Origin: Streptomyces griseoviridis
GTDB lineage: Bacteria > Actinomycetota > Actinomycetes > Streptomycetales > Streptomycetaceae
DNA: 64,000 nucleotides
Assembly (NCBI GenBank): GCA_014649155.1
Contig: BMSM01000015.1
Location: 1 to 64,000 of the forward strand
Reading direction: 5' to 3'
In this document: positions 1 through 7,689 of the stretch, in pieces
Layout: the number at the start of each line of letters is the position of its first letter
Position numbering within the stretch: the stretch's first letter is position 1
Made by a program: the position numbers and the translations under genes
Notes under the pieces: generated by a model
What the model was told of the DNA's origin: nothing
Database searches by the model: none
Seen by the model: the letters and a program-made list of their open reading frames with translations, nothing else

Positions 1-71
1 GCCACCTCGCGGAAGATGTGCACCGCCTCCGACTCCAGCGCGTCCAGATGCGACAGGGCGAAGTCGTTCAC
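1..71 (-). CDS. cysD: Sulfate adenylyltransferase subunit 2, N-terminal end only
   Basis: Only the first 23-24 codons are inside the window; the gene runs off the left edge. A GTG start overlaps the cysC stop in a GTGA arrangement, so translation is probably coupled to cysC. The visible residues (NDFALSHLDALESEAVHIFREVA, read here in two pieces: NDFALSHLDALE then SEAVHIFREVA) are the characteristic opening of CysD proteins, which with CysN make adenosine 5'-phosphosulfate from sulfate and ATP. The family call depends on this short stretch and on the cysC neighbour. Confidence 0.75.
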   Translation of the reverse strand, partial: MNDFALSHLDALESEAVHIFREV

Positions 72-619
72 ACCAGCCCCCGCTCCGCCAGCACCGCGTA
101 CACCGCGGCGGCCGACTCCTCGGGCGTCTGCTCCTGCGTCCGCAGCACCAGCGCCGGGTCCTCCGGCGGCTCGTACGGGTCGTCGACCCCGGTCAGCCCG
201 GACAGAGCACCCGCCGCCTGCCGGGCGTACAGCCCCTTCACGTCCCGCTCGCTGCACACCTCGACCGGCGTCGCCACATGCACCTCGACGTACGGCGTCC
301 CGCTCAGCTCGTGCCGCCTGCGGACCGCATCCCGGCTGTCCGCGTAGGGGGCGATGACGGGGACCACGGACAGCACGCCGTTGCGGGCGAGCACCTCCGA
401 GACCAGGCCGATGCGCTGCACATTGGTGTGCCGGTCCGCCCGGGAGAAGCCGAGGCCCGCCGAGAGGAAACGGCGGATCTCGTCGCCGTCGAGCACCTCC
501 ACCCGGCGGCCCTCCGCCGTCAGCCGGTCACCGAGCAGCCGGGCGATGGTCGTCTTGCCCGCGCTCGGCAGCCCGGTGAGCCAGACGGTGGCTCCCGGCG
601 GTCTTGCCGTGGTGGTCAT
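68..619 (-). CDS. cysC: Adenylylsulfate (APS) kinase
   Basis: A 183-aa protein that phosphorylates adenosine 5'-phosphosulfate to PAPS in cytoplasmic sulfate assimilation. It has the P-loop GLPSAGKTT near residue 16, the LDGDEIRR motif, the GFSRADR segment that binds APS, and the ERDVKGLYARQAAG region, all in family order and at normal length. The ATG has AAGAGGA upstream. It lies head-to-tail with cysD and overlaps its start. The upstream neighbour is not cysH, so this may be a second sulfate-activation locus rather than the main cysteine operon; that is inference. Confidence 0.92.
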   Translation of the reverse strand: MTTTARPPGATVWLTGLPSAGKTTIARLLGDRLTAEGRRVEVLDGDEIRRFLSAGLGFSRADRHTNVQRIGLVSEVLARNGVLSVVPVIAPYADSRDAVRRRHELSGTPYVEVHVATPVEVCSERDVKGLYARQAAGALSGLTGVDDPYEPPEDPALVLRTQEQTPEESAAAVYAVLAERGLV

Positions 620-743
620 GCGCAACAGTCCTCTTCTCGCTCTCTTCCCCCCGTGGACGACCCCATGGACGGTAGGTAAGAAACTTGAGAGGAGGCACAG
701 AGCGAGCTGAGGGTTGCGTGAGTGACCGCTGCCGTGCCCGGGG

Positions 744-1580
744 TCACACGGGCGGGAGCGGGCCGGGGGACACCCCGGCGAAGACCGCGCCCGCGTCCCG
801 CAGCCGCTCGTGCAGCGCCCGGAAGACCGCCGCCGAGCGCACCCCGGGCCAGTCGCCGGGCAGCAGCCGCGCGGGCAGCCCGGGGTCGGAGTAGGGCAGG
901 CGGCGCCAGGAGTCCAGGGCGAGCAGATAGTCCCGGTAGGCGTCCTCGGGCGGGGTGTCCGGGCGGCGCTCCCACCGGCGCAGGACCGGCTCGTGGCGGC
1001 CGAGGAACGCCTCGTGCTCCTTGCCGATCGCCGCCAGGTCCCACCAGCGGGCCACCGCCTCGGCGGTCGGCGCGAACCCCAGGTGCTCGCCGCGGAAGAA
1101 GTCCACGTACGTCTCCAGCCGCAGCCGGCCCAGGGCGTGCCGGGTCTCCTCGTAGAGCCGGGCCGGGGCGATCCACACGCCGGGGGCGGCCGTGCCGAAG
1201 CCGAGCCGGGCCAGCCGGGAGCGCAGTACGTGGCGCTTCTGCCGCTCCGACTCCGGCACCGAGAACACGGCGAGCACCCAGCCCTCGTCGGTCCAGGGCG
1301 CGGCGGCATAGATCCGCCGGTCGCCGTCGTCGAGCAACTCCCGCGCCTCGGCGGACAGTTCGTAACCGGCCGCGCCCAGCGCGGTACGGGCGGGCAGCAG
1401 CAGCCCCCGCCGCTTGAGCCGGGAGACCGACGAGCGCACCGACGGCGCGTCCACCCCGACCGCCGCCAGCAGCCGGATCAGCTCGGCGACGGGGACCGGG
1501 CCGGGCGCGTGACGGCCGTACGCGCCGTAGAGCGTGACGATGAGGGACCGTGGTGCATGCTGGTCGGACACGTTGATCAT
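744..1580 (-). CDS. PaaX family transcriptional repressor
   Basis: A 278-aa protein with the PaaX layout: an N-terminal winged helix (about residues 10-75, including VRSSVSRLKRRGLL), a middle PaaX domain (WVLAVFSVPESERQKRHVLRSRLARLGF) and a C-terminal domain (WPGVRSAAVFRALHERL). Family members repress genes for CoA-dependent aromatic catabolism and respond to aryl-CoA thioesters. Its ATG overlaps the stop codon of the upstream CoA ligase (ATGA), so the two are cotranscribed and coupled. The likely effector is the thioester made by that ligase, which is inference from context. Confidence 0.88.
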   Translation of the reverse strand: MINVSDQHAPRSLIVTLYGAYGRHAPGPVPVAELIRLLAAVGVDAPSVRSSVSRLKRRGLLLPARTALGAAGYELSAEARELLDDGDRRIYAAAPWTDEGWVLAVFSVPESERQKRHVLRSRLARLGFGTAAPGVWIAPARLYEETRHALGRLRLETYVDFFRGEHLGFAPTAEAVARWWDLAAIGKEHEAFLGRHEPVLRRWERRPDTPPEDAYRDYLLALDSWRRLPYSDPGLPARLLPGDWPGVRSAAVFRALHERLRDAGAVFAGVSPGPLPPV

Positions 1581-3238
1581 CTTAGGTCGTCCGTATCCTC
1601 GCCGGTCATGACCGGTGTCACGGTGCCGCTCCCGAGGCGCTGCCGCCGGTCGGACAGCAGCCGGAAACGCTGGAGCTTGCCGGTGGCCGTGCGCGGCAGC
1701 GCGCCGCGGAACACGATCTCCCGCGGGCACTTGTACGGCGCCAGTTCCGCCCGTACGAACGTCCGCAGCGCCTCGGCGTCCGGTGCGGCGCCCTCGGCCG
1801 GCACCACGAAGGCGACCACGCGCTGCCCGCGCTCCGGGTCCGGTTCGCCCACCACCGCCGCCTCGCCCACGTCCGGGTGGCGCAGCAGGGCGTCCTCCAC
1901 CTCCGGGCCCGCGATGTTGTACCCGGCCGAGACGATCATGTCGTCGGCGCGGGCGACGTACCGGAACCGGCCGTCGGGCTCGCGGACGTAGGTGTCCCCG
2001 GTGATGTTCCAGCCGCCGCGCACGTACTCCCGCTGCCGCGGATCGGCCAGGTAACGGCACCCGACCGGGCCGCGCACCGCGAGCAGCCCCGGCTCCCCGT
2101 CGGGCACGGGCCGGCCCCGCGCGTCCTGCACCTCGGCCCGCCACCCCGGCACCGGCACCCCCGTCGTGCCGGGCCGGATGTCGTCGTCGGCGGCGGAGAC
2201 GAAGATGTGCAGCAGCTCGGTGGCGCCGATGCCGTTGATGATCCGCAGGCCGGTGCGCTCGTGCCAGGCGTGCCAGGTGACGGCGGGCAGGTTCTCGCCG
2301 GCCGACACGCAGCGGCGCAGCGAGGACACGTCGTGGGCGTCCAGGCCGGCGAGCATCGCGCGGTACGCCGTCGGCGCGGTGAACAGCACCGACACCCGGT
2401 GCCCGGCGATCGCCGGCGGCAGTTCGCGCGGCCCGGCCCGCTCCAGCAGCAGGGAGCACGCCCCCGCCCGCATCGGGAAGATCACCAGCCCGCCCAGGCC
2501 GAAGGTGAAGCCGAGCGGCGGACTGCCGGTGAACAGGTCGTCAGGACGCGGCCGGAGCACGTGCCGGGAGAAGGTGTCGGCGACCGCGAGGACGTCCCGG
2601 TGCAGATGGACGCAGCCTTTGGGCCGGCCGGTGGTGCCGGAGGTGAAGGCGATCAGTGCCACGTCGTCGGCCGCGGTGTCCACGGCCCGGTACGGCGTGT
2701 CCGGCGCCGGGCGGTGCGCCGGGTCCGCGGGGCCGGCCCCGCCGTACGTCGCGATCCGCAGCCCCGGGACGTCCGCCGCGACCAGGCCGTCCACCGAGCG
2801 CGCGTCGCACAGGGCGTGCCGGACCCGCGCGATCGCGCACATCCGGCGCAGCTCCCGCGGGCGCTGCTCGGCCAGCACGGTCACGGCGATCGCGCCCGCC
2901 TTGAGCACCGCCAGCCAGCACGCGGCCAGCCACGGGGTGGTGGGGCCGCGCAGCAGCACCCGGTTGCCGGGGACCACCCCGAGGCCGCCGGTGAGGAGGT
3001 GCGCGATCCGGTCGACCCGGGCACCCAGCTCGCCGTAGCTCCACACGGCACCGGAGGCGGTACGGAAGACGGGGTGGTCCGGGGCGCCGCCGGCGAGCAG
3101 CTCCACGGCGGCGTTCAGCCGGGCCGGATAGCGCAACTCCGGCAGGTCGAAGCGGAGTTCGGGCCACTGGCCGGGCGGCGGCAGCCGGTCACGGGCGAAG
3201 GTGTCGACATGGGCGGTGGCGGTGCTCCGGGGATTCAT
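1577..3238 (-). CDS. Benzoate/2-aminobenzoate-CoA ligase family enzyme
   Basis: A 553-aa ANL-superfamily acyl-CoA synthetase that activates an aromatic acid as AMP ester and transfers it to CoA. The sequence shows the P-loop FTSGTTGRPKGCVH (about residue 195), GENLPAVTWHAWHERTG and IINGIGATELLHIF typical of benzoate and 2-aminobenzoate-CoA ligases, NITGDTY, and the C-terminal catalytic lysine in LPRTATGKLQRF. It is the first gene of a two-gene operon with the PaaX repressor. The pairing with an acyl-CoA dehydrogenase and RidA recalls 2-aminobenzoyl-CoA degradation loci, but no 2-aminobenzoyl-CoA monooxygenase/reductase gene is present here. The exact substrate cannot be read from the sequence. 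Confidence 0.82.
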   Translation of the reverse strand: MNPRSTATAHVDTFARDRLPPPGQWPELRFDLPELRYPARLNAAVELLAGGAPDHPVFRTASGAVWSYGELGARVDRIAHLLTGGLGVVPGNRVLLRGPTTPWLAACWLAVLKAGAIAVTVLAEQRPRELRRMCAIARVRHALCDARSVDGLVAADVPGLRIATYGGAGPADPAHRPAPDTPYRAVDTAADDVALIAFTSGTTGRPKGCVHLHRDVLAVADTFSRHVLRPRPDDLFTGSPPLGFTFGLGGLVIFPMRAGACSLLLERAGPRELPPAIAGHRVSVLFTAPTAYRAMLAGLDAHDVSSLRRCVSAGENLPAVTWHAWHERTGLRIINGIGATELLHIFVSAADDDIRPGTTGVPVPGWRAEVQDARGRPVPDGEPGLLAVRGPVGCRYLADPRQREYVRGGWNITGDTYVREPDGRFRYVARADDMIVSAGYNIAGPEVEDALLRHPDVGEAAVVGEPDPERGQRVVAFVVPAEGAAPDAEALRTFVRAELAPYKCPREIVFRGALPRTATGKLQRFRLLSDRRQRLGSGTVTPVMTGEDTDDLR

Positions 3239-3271
3239 GACGGCGCCCCCCTGAGGCTGACTCGTGCCGTG

Positions 3272-3299
3272 AGCGTAGCGCGGTGATGACGGCAGTCAA
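3272..3299 (-). promoter_or_regulatory. Probable sigma-70-type promoter of the CoA ligase-paaX operon
   Basis: Read on the minus strand, a TTGACT element at 3299-3294 is separated by 16 bases from TACGCT at 3277-3272, about 35 bases before the ligase ATG. Both hexamers are close to the vegetative consensus. It lies in the 116-bp divergent gap shared with the acyl-CoA dehydrogenase gene and so could be the target of the PaaX repressor. Confidence 0.5.
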
Positions 3300-3354
3300 C
3301 GCCCCGCGATAGCCTCGCTCCACAGGAGCCGCAGGCACCCAAGGGGGACCGGCG

Positions 3355-4485
3355 ATGACCGCCTTCTCGCTCGCACCGGAACAGTCCGCCTGGTGCGCCG
3401 CCCTGCGCGCCCTGGCCGCCGAACGGCTCCGCCCGCTCGCCGAGCGCGGCGAACCCGGCCGGGTCAACCGCCCCCTGGTCGCCGCCCTCGGCTCCCTCGG
3501 GCTGCTCCCGCGCCTGTTCACCTCCACCGCCCTCGACCTGTGCCTGATGCGCGAGTCCCTCGCCTACGCCTGCACGGAGGCGGAGACCGCGCTCGCCCTC
3601 CAGGGCCTGGGCGGCCACCCGGTGCACCTCCACGGCACCGGCGCCCAGCGCGCCCGCTGGCTGCCCCGGGTGGCCGACGGCACCGCGGTGGCCGCCTTCG
3701 CCCTCACCGAACCGGGCGCCGGTTCGGACGCGGCGGCGCTGGCGCTGGCGGCCCGCCCCGAGGGCACCGCCGGCTGGCGGCTGACCGGCGAGAAGTGCTG
3801 GATCTCCAACGCGCCCGAGGCCGACCTGTACACCGTCTTCGCCCGGACCACCCCCGGCGCCGGGGCCCGCGGCGTCACCGCCTTCCTCGTCCCCGCCGAC
3901 CGCCCCGGCCTCACCGGCACCCCGCTGGAGATGCTCTCCCCGCACCCCATCGGCACCCTCGCCTTCGACGGCGTCCCCGTCACCGCCGACGACGTGCTCG
4001 GCGCACCCGACCAGGGGTTCCGGGTCGCCATGGACACCCTGAACCGGTTCCGCCCCAGCGTCGGCGCCTTCGCCGTCGGCATGGCCGGCGCCGCCCTGGA
4101 CGCCACCCTCGCCCACACCCGCGCCCGCGACGCCTTCGGCGGCAAGCTCCGCGACCTCCAGACCGTCGCCCACCAGGTCGCCGAGATGGCGGTGCGCACG
4201 GAGGCGGCCCGACTGATGGTGCACGCGGCGGCGACGGCGTACGACACCGGCGCCCCGGACGTCCCCGAGCGCGCCGCGATGGCGAAACTGCTGGCCACCG
4301 AGACCGCCCAGTACGTCGTCGACACCGCCGTCCAGCTGCACGGCGCCCGCGCCCTGACCCGCGGCCACCTCCTGGAACACCTCTACCGCGAGGTCCGCGC
4401 CCCCCGCGTCTACGAGGGCGCCAGCGAGGTCCAACGGGACATCATCGCCCGGGAGTTGTACCGGCGGACCGAGGAGGGGGCATGA
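3355..4485 (+). CDS. Acyl-CoA dehydrogenase family flavoprotein
   Basis: A 376-aa acyl-CoA dehydrogenase with the classic FAD/acyl-CoA signature FALTEPGAGSDAAAL (about residue 115), KCWISNAPEADLYTVFART, and the C-terminal signature VQLHGARALTRGHLLEHLYREVRAPRVYEGASEVQ (given here only as a span near residues 325-360). The ATG is preceded by GGGGGA. The gene diverges from the aromatic CoA ligase and overlaps ridA by ATGA, so it probably oxidises or desaturates a CoA thioester in the same catabolic route. The substrate is not evident. Confidence 0.85.
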   Translation: MTAFSLAPEQSAWCAALRALAAERLRPLAERGEPGRVNRPLVAALGSLGLLPRLFTSTALDLCLMRESLAYACTEAETALALQGLGGHPVHLHGTGAQRARWLPRVADGTAVAAFALTEPGAGSDAAALALAARPEGTAGWRLTGEKCWISNAPEADLYTVFARTTPGAGARGVTAFLVPADRPGLTGTPLEMLSPHPIGTLAFDGVPVTADDVLGAPDQGFRVAMDTLNRFRPSVGAFAVGMAGAALDATLAHTRARDAFGGKLRDLQTVAHQVAEMAVRTEAARLMVHAAATAYDTGAPDVPERAAMAKLLATETAQYVVDTAVQLHGARALTRGHLLEHLYREVRAPRVYEGASEVQRDIIARELYRRTEEGA

Positions 4486-4880
4486 GCACCGAGCGGGTGA
4501 ACCCGCCGGGCCTCGCCCCGCCGGCCGGCTTCTCGCACGCCGTCGTCGCCACCGGCAGCCGCGTCGTCCTGCTGGCCGGCCAGACCGCGCTGGACGCGTC
4601 CGGCACGGTGACCGGCGCGACCCTGCCCGCCCAGTTCGCCCGCGCCCTGGACAACCTGCTGACGGCACTGCGCGCGGCCGGCGGCGCCCCGGCCGACCTC
4701 GCCCGGGTCACCGTCTACGCCACCGATGTCGCCGCCTACCGCGCCCACTCGGCCGAACTGGGCCGGATCTGGCGGGAGCGGATGGGCCGCGGCTACCCGG
4801 CGATGGCCGTCGTCCAGGTGGTCCGGCTCTGGGACGAGGAGGCGCTGGTGGAACTGGACGGCCTCGCCGTACTGCCGTGA
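4482..4880 (+). CDS. RidA family enamine/imine deaminase-like protein
   Basis: A 132-aa RidA (YjgF/YER057c) protein. Visible family marks are LLAGQTALDASG, QFARALDNLLTALRAAGG, RVTVYATDVAAYR and the C-terminal ALVELDGLAVLP. RidA proteins hydrolyse reactive enamines and imines; copies in aromatic-catabolism operons are thought to handle the imine or enamine produced after ring dearomatisation. It overlaps the dehydrogenase stop by four bases. Its presence beside an aminobenzoate-type ligase supports an amino-substituted substrate, as inference. Confidence 0.85.
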   Translation: MSTERVNPPGLAPPAGFSHAVVATGSRVVLLAGQTALDASGTVTGATLPAQFARALDNLLTALRAAGGAPADLARVTVYATDVAAYRAHSAELGRIWRERMGRGYPAMAVVQVVRLWDEEALVELDGLAVLP

Positions 4881-4892
4881 GCGGTGGCGCGC

Positions 4893-5087
4893 TCAGGCGG
4901 CGATCGTCAGTACCCCGGCGGCGACCCGGTGCGGCCCCACCGCCCGGCCGTCGGGCAGGAGTTCACCGGTGTCGTCGAAGACGATGGTGCCGTCGCACAG
5001 CAGGTACCACCCCTGCTCCGGGCGGGCCGCGACGACATGGGCGGGGACGGTGTCGGAACCGGGACACGAGGACCGGTGGGAACACAT
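4893..5087 (-). CDS. Small conserved actinomycete protein (DUF5999-like)
   Basis: A 64-aa protein beginning MCSHRSSCPGSD and containing ARPEQGWYLLCDGTIVFDDTGELLPDG, a pattern I recognise from small Streptomyces proteins of the DUF5999 type. A strong GGAGG lies seven bases before the ATG. Three cysteines in the first half could bind a metal, but the function is unknown. It converges with ridA and appears to be a single-gene unit. Confidence 0.78.
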   Translation of the reverse strand: MCSHRSSCPGSDTVPAHVVAARPEQGWYLLCDGTIVFDDTGELLPDGRAVGPHRVAAGVLTIAA

Positions 5088-5294
5088 GGCGCACCTCCGC
5101 GCGGGATACGGGCCTTCCTCACCGGAGACGATGCCCGCGCCCCGCGCCCGCCGGAACCCGCGGCGGCCGACCGTGACAACACCCGGACACGACCGGCACG
5201 CCCCGGCAACGCGCCGCCGAAGGGGTGACGGACGCGCCGCGCGCCGCACGGGCGGGTACCAGTGGGAACCCCACCCTCGGATCAGGAGGTCCCT

Positions 5295-5735
5295 GTGTCC
5301 TTGACGTCCGCACTCGCCGCCGCCGCCCTGCTCACGCTGGCCGCCGCCCCCGCCGCCCAGGCCGGAACCGTCCCCGCCGCCGGCGGTTCGGTGACCGTCG
5401 ACCCGGCCGGCCGCATCGCCCCCGACGGCACCGTCACCCTCACCGGCACCTACCGCTGCGACGCCGCGAGCGGCCCGGTCTACGTCACCTCCTCGGTGAG
5501 CCGGGACGCCGGGTCCGTACGGCACGGCATCGGCGGCACCCCCGCGGTCTGCGACGGCCTGGACCACCCGTGGGCCAACTCGGGCAGACCGTCCGGCGGG
5601 TCGGCCCCGGCCGGGCCGGCGCCGGGCCCGGCCCGGGTCGAGGCCACCCTGATGGAGCTGCGCCCCCTCGGCGGCCTGCCGCTCCCCGCCTTCCACGCCC
5701 GGCAGACGCGGACCGTGACCCTCGTCCGGGGCTGA
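5295..5735 (+). CDS. Secreted hypothetical protein (DUF6299-like)
   Basis: A 146-aa protein starting at a GTG placed five bases after AGGAGG; upstream in-frame starts lack such a site. Residues 1-25 form a signal peptide of alanines and leucines ending AAQAG, so it is probably exported. The mature part has VDPAGRIAPDGTVTLTGTYRCD and a second cysteine in PAVCDG, consistent with one disulfide in a small beta-rich domain. It resembles short secreted Streptomyces proteins of the DUF6299 type; the role is unknown. Confidence 0.75.
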   Translation: MSLTSALAAAALLTLAAAPAAQAGTVPAAGGSVTVDPAGRIAPDGTVTLTGTYRCDAASGPVYVTSSVSRDAGSVRHGIGGTPAVCDGLDHPWANSGRPSGGSAPAGPAPGPARVEATLMELRPLGGLPLPAFHARQTRTVTLVRG

Positions 5736-5765
5736 CGGCCGGGCGGGAGGCGCGGGCCGGTCCGG

Positions 5766-6989
5766 TCAGGAGCGGACGTCGGCCAGGGTGGTGGCCAGGG
5801 ACTGCCAGACGTGGGCCGCCAGGTCCAGGTGCTGCGACTGGGCCGCCTGCTGGCCGAGCCGCCGCAGCGCCGCGATGCCCTCGTCCACCCGGCCCGCGAG
5901 GATCTCCAGCCGCCCGTCGAGCACCGCGAGGCGCACCCGGTCCCGGTAGGACAGCCGCAGGTCCTCCTCGTGCAGCAGCCGCCGGCTGAGCGATCTGGCC
6001 TCGTCGAACCGCCCCTGGTGAAAGGCGAGGTGGGCCTGGAGGGCATGCAGCTCCTGCACCTGGAGCGGAGTGCCGATCAGGTCGAGGACGGAGGCGGCCT
6101 CGCCCAGCCAGCGGTCGGCGGCGGCCACCTGCGGCGGTGACATCTGGAGGGCGGCGGCGGTCGCGGCGGCCCGCAGCCGGGTCCACAGGGCCAGGTCGTC
6201 CTTGCCCCGCAGCAGCGCCAGCGCCCGGTCGAGGCGGGACCGGGCGGCCGCGTGATCGCCCTCGCGGTTGCTGACCATGGCGGCCGTCCACAGCGCCTCG
6301 GCCGCCTGGGCCGGGCCGGCCTGCGGCAGCAGGTCCCGCTCCAGCTCCTCGACGTGCCGCCCGGCCTCCTCCAGCCGGCCCAGTTCCGTCTCGACGCTGA
6401 TCAGCACCATCAGGGCGGCGAGCGTGTCGGACACCGACAGCTTCTCGGTGCGGGCGACCGACAGGGCCGTGACGGCCGCGGGCTCCGCCGTCCGCAGGTC
6501 ACCGAGGGCCCTGGTGCAGCGGGCGTACTGCACCCGCGAACGGGCCCGCAGCTCCGCCGCCCCCAACTCGTCGGCCAGCTCGACGAGTTCGCGGAGCAGG
6601 GTGCGCTCGCGCTCGTGGTCGCCGTCCCGGCCGGCGGCGCGGCCCAGCAGCCACAGGGCCTGCCAGCGGGCGGCGGGATCGTCACCGGCGTCCTCCTCGA
6701 CCGCGCGGCACAGCGCCGCCGTGTCGTCCGCGCCGGGCGGCGCGGAGGCGACGGCGGCCAGCACCCCGGTCAGGGACCGGTCGTCCGCCGGGCCGGTCAG
6801 CGCGGACGGGTCGACGCCGAGCCGGCGGGCCAGATAGGCCACCGCCCGCTCGGTCGGGCGCCGTTCCCCCGACTCCAGACGTGACAGGTATCCCGTCGAC
6901 ATGCCGTCGCCGACGAGACCGGCCTGGCTCAGGCCCCGCTCCAGCCGGAGCCTCTTCAGCCGGCGGCCGAAATGCGGCTGTGTCAGCAT
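5766..6989 (-). CDS. XRE family regulator with TPR-like repeats
   Basis: A 407-aa protein with an N-terminal Cro/C1-type helix-turn-helix (FGRRLKRLRLERGLSQAGL ... GYLSRLESGERRPT, residues 7-50) followed by a long alpha-helical region of tetratricopeptide-like repeats to the C-terminus. This architecture is typical of streptomycete regulators that sense a peptide or protein partner through the TPR part. It is transcribed away from the PAS-LuxR gene across a 700-bp gap. No target can be named from sequence. Confidence 0.85.
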   Translation of the reverse strand: MLTQPHFGRRLKRLRLERGLSQAGLVGDGMSTGYLSRLESGERRPTERAVAYLARRLGVDPSALTGPADDRSLTGVLAAVASAPPGADDTAALCRAVEEDAGDDPAARWQALWLLGRAAGRDGDHERERTLLRELVELADELGAAELRARSRVQYARCTRALGDLRTAEPAAVTALSVARTEKLSVSDTLAALMVLISVETELGRLEEAGRHVEELERDLLPQAGPAQAAEALWTAAMVSNREGDHAAARSRLDRALALLRGKDDLALWTRLRAAATAAALQMSPPQVAAADRWLGEAASVLDLIGTPLQVQELHALQAHLAFHQGRFDEARSLSRRLLHEEDLRLSYRDRVRLAVLDGRLEILAGRVDEGIAALRRLGQQAAQSQHLDLAAHVWQSLATTLADVRS

Positions 6990-7689
6990 CTCCCCCCTTT
7001 TGGTTCCGTGGCGCGATCGTCAGGGCCTCTTTCTTCCCGGGCCTGCCCGGTCGGGCGCATGGAGTTGCCACCACCTTATGAAGCGGGCGTAGCGGTGGGC
7101 AAGCCTCTCCGTGAACGGGGAACCGCGCAGTTCAGAGGTGCCCGTTCGGCTTCCGGAACGGGCAGGGGAGAGCGTCATGCGGGCATCTGCAATTTCCCTT
7201 TCGGAAAGGAAGTTGACAGGAATTCCGGTTCGCCTGGCAAAACCTTGCCAGAGACGGGGGCGGCCCTTAATCTCGAAGGCGCCGCCTTGACGCGATCCCC
7301 TACTCGTCTCACGGAGGTTTTCGTGCTGCGCAGCGCCCGACCGGGCCCGCCCCGACGGCCGGCCCCTCGGTCCGCGGTCGCCGCTCCCGCCCTTCCCCCC
7401 GCCCCCCGGGGTCTGCCCCCGGGAGGGAGCGGCGAGATCGAATGGCCGTGACAACGTTTTCCAGGTGCCGGCCGTCCCGGTGCCCGTCCCTGTCCGCACC
7501 CTGATCGACCCGGGAGACCGGCGCCCGGCGCCGGCCGGCCCGGGGCGACGCGGAACACCGGCCCCGCGCACCCACCAGGTGACACCGGCCGGCCCCGGCG
7601 CACCGCCGGCACCCGGCCCGGTGCACCGGCCGGCTCCGCGTTCGCATCCCTTCCCAGCCCCCACGCGCAGGAAGAAGGACGGTACGTCC
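6990..7689. other. 700-bp divergent intergenic region with inverted repeats
   Basis: This gap separates the XRE-TPR gene from the PAS-LuxR gene and shows no convincing protein gene. It holds three inverted repeats: CCCGTTC/GAACGGG at 7141-7162, CCTTTCGGAAAGG-type at 7197-7209, and CTGGCAA-aacc-TTGCCAG at 7234-7251. A TTGACA hexamer lies at 7213-7218 between the last two. A 42-codon GTG frame with a good GGAGG (7323-7451) is arginine/proline rich and probably not a gene. The cluster of dyads around TTGACA suggests a regulated promoter for the LuxR gene. Confidence 0.5.
7213..7251 (+). promoter_or_regulatory. Candidate promoter/operator upstream of the PAS-LuxR gene
   Basis: TTGACA at 7213-7218 matches a vegetative -35 exactly. 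It is flanked by a 6-bp dyad (7197-7209) and by the perfect 7-bp inverted repeat CTGGCAA/TTGCCAG at 7234-7251, which sits where a -10 region would be. No good -10 hexamer is seen at 17 bases, so the assignment is tentative. Confidence 0.35.

Noticed and set aside
1577..4880. Aromatic ligase, dehydrogenase and RidA as part of the antimycin cluster
   Set aside because: AntF already provides the starter ligase, known antimycin clusters do not need these genes, and several unrelated genes intervene; kept only as a neighbour worth testing.
7323..7451. 42-codon GTG frame with a good ribosome site upstream of the LuxR gene
   Set aside because: Composition is Arg/Pro/Gly low-complexity and there is no family likeness; at most a leader, not supported as a gene.
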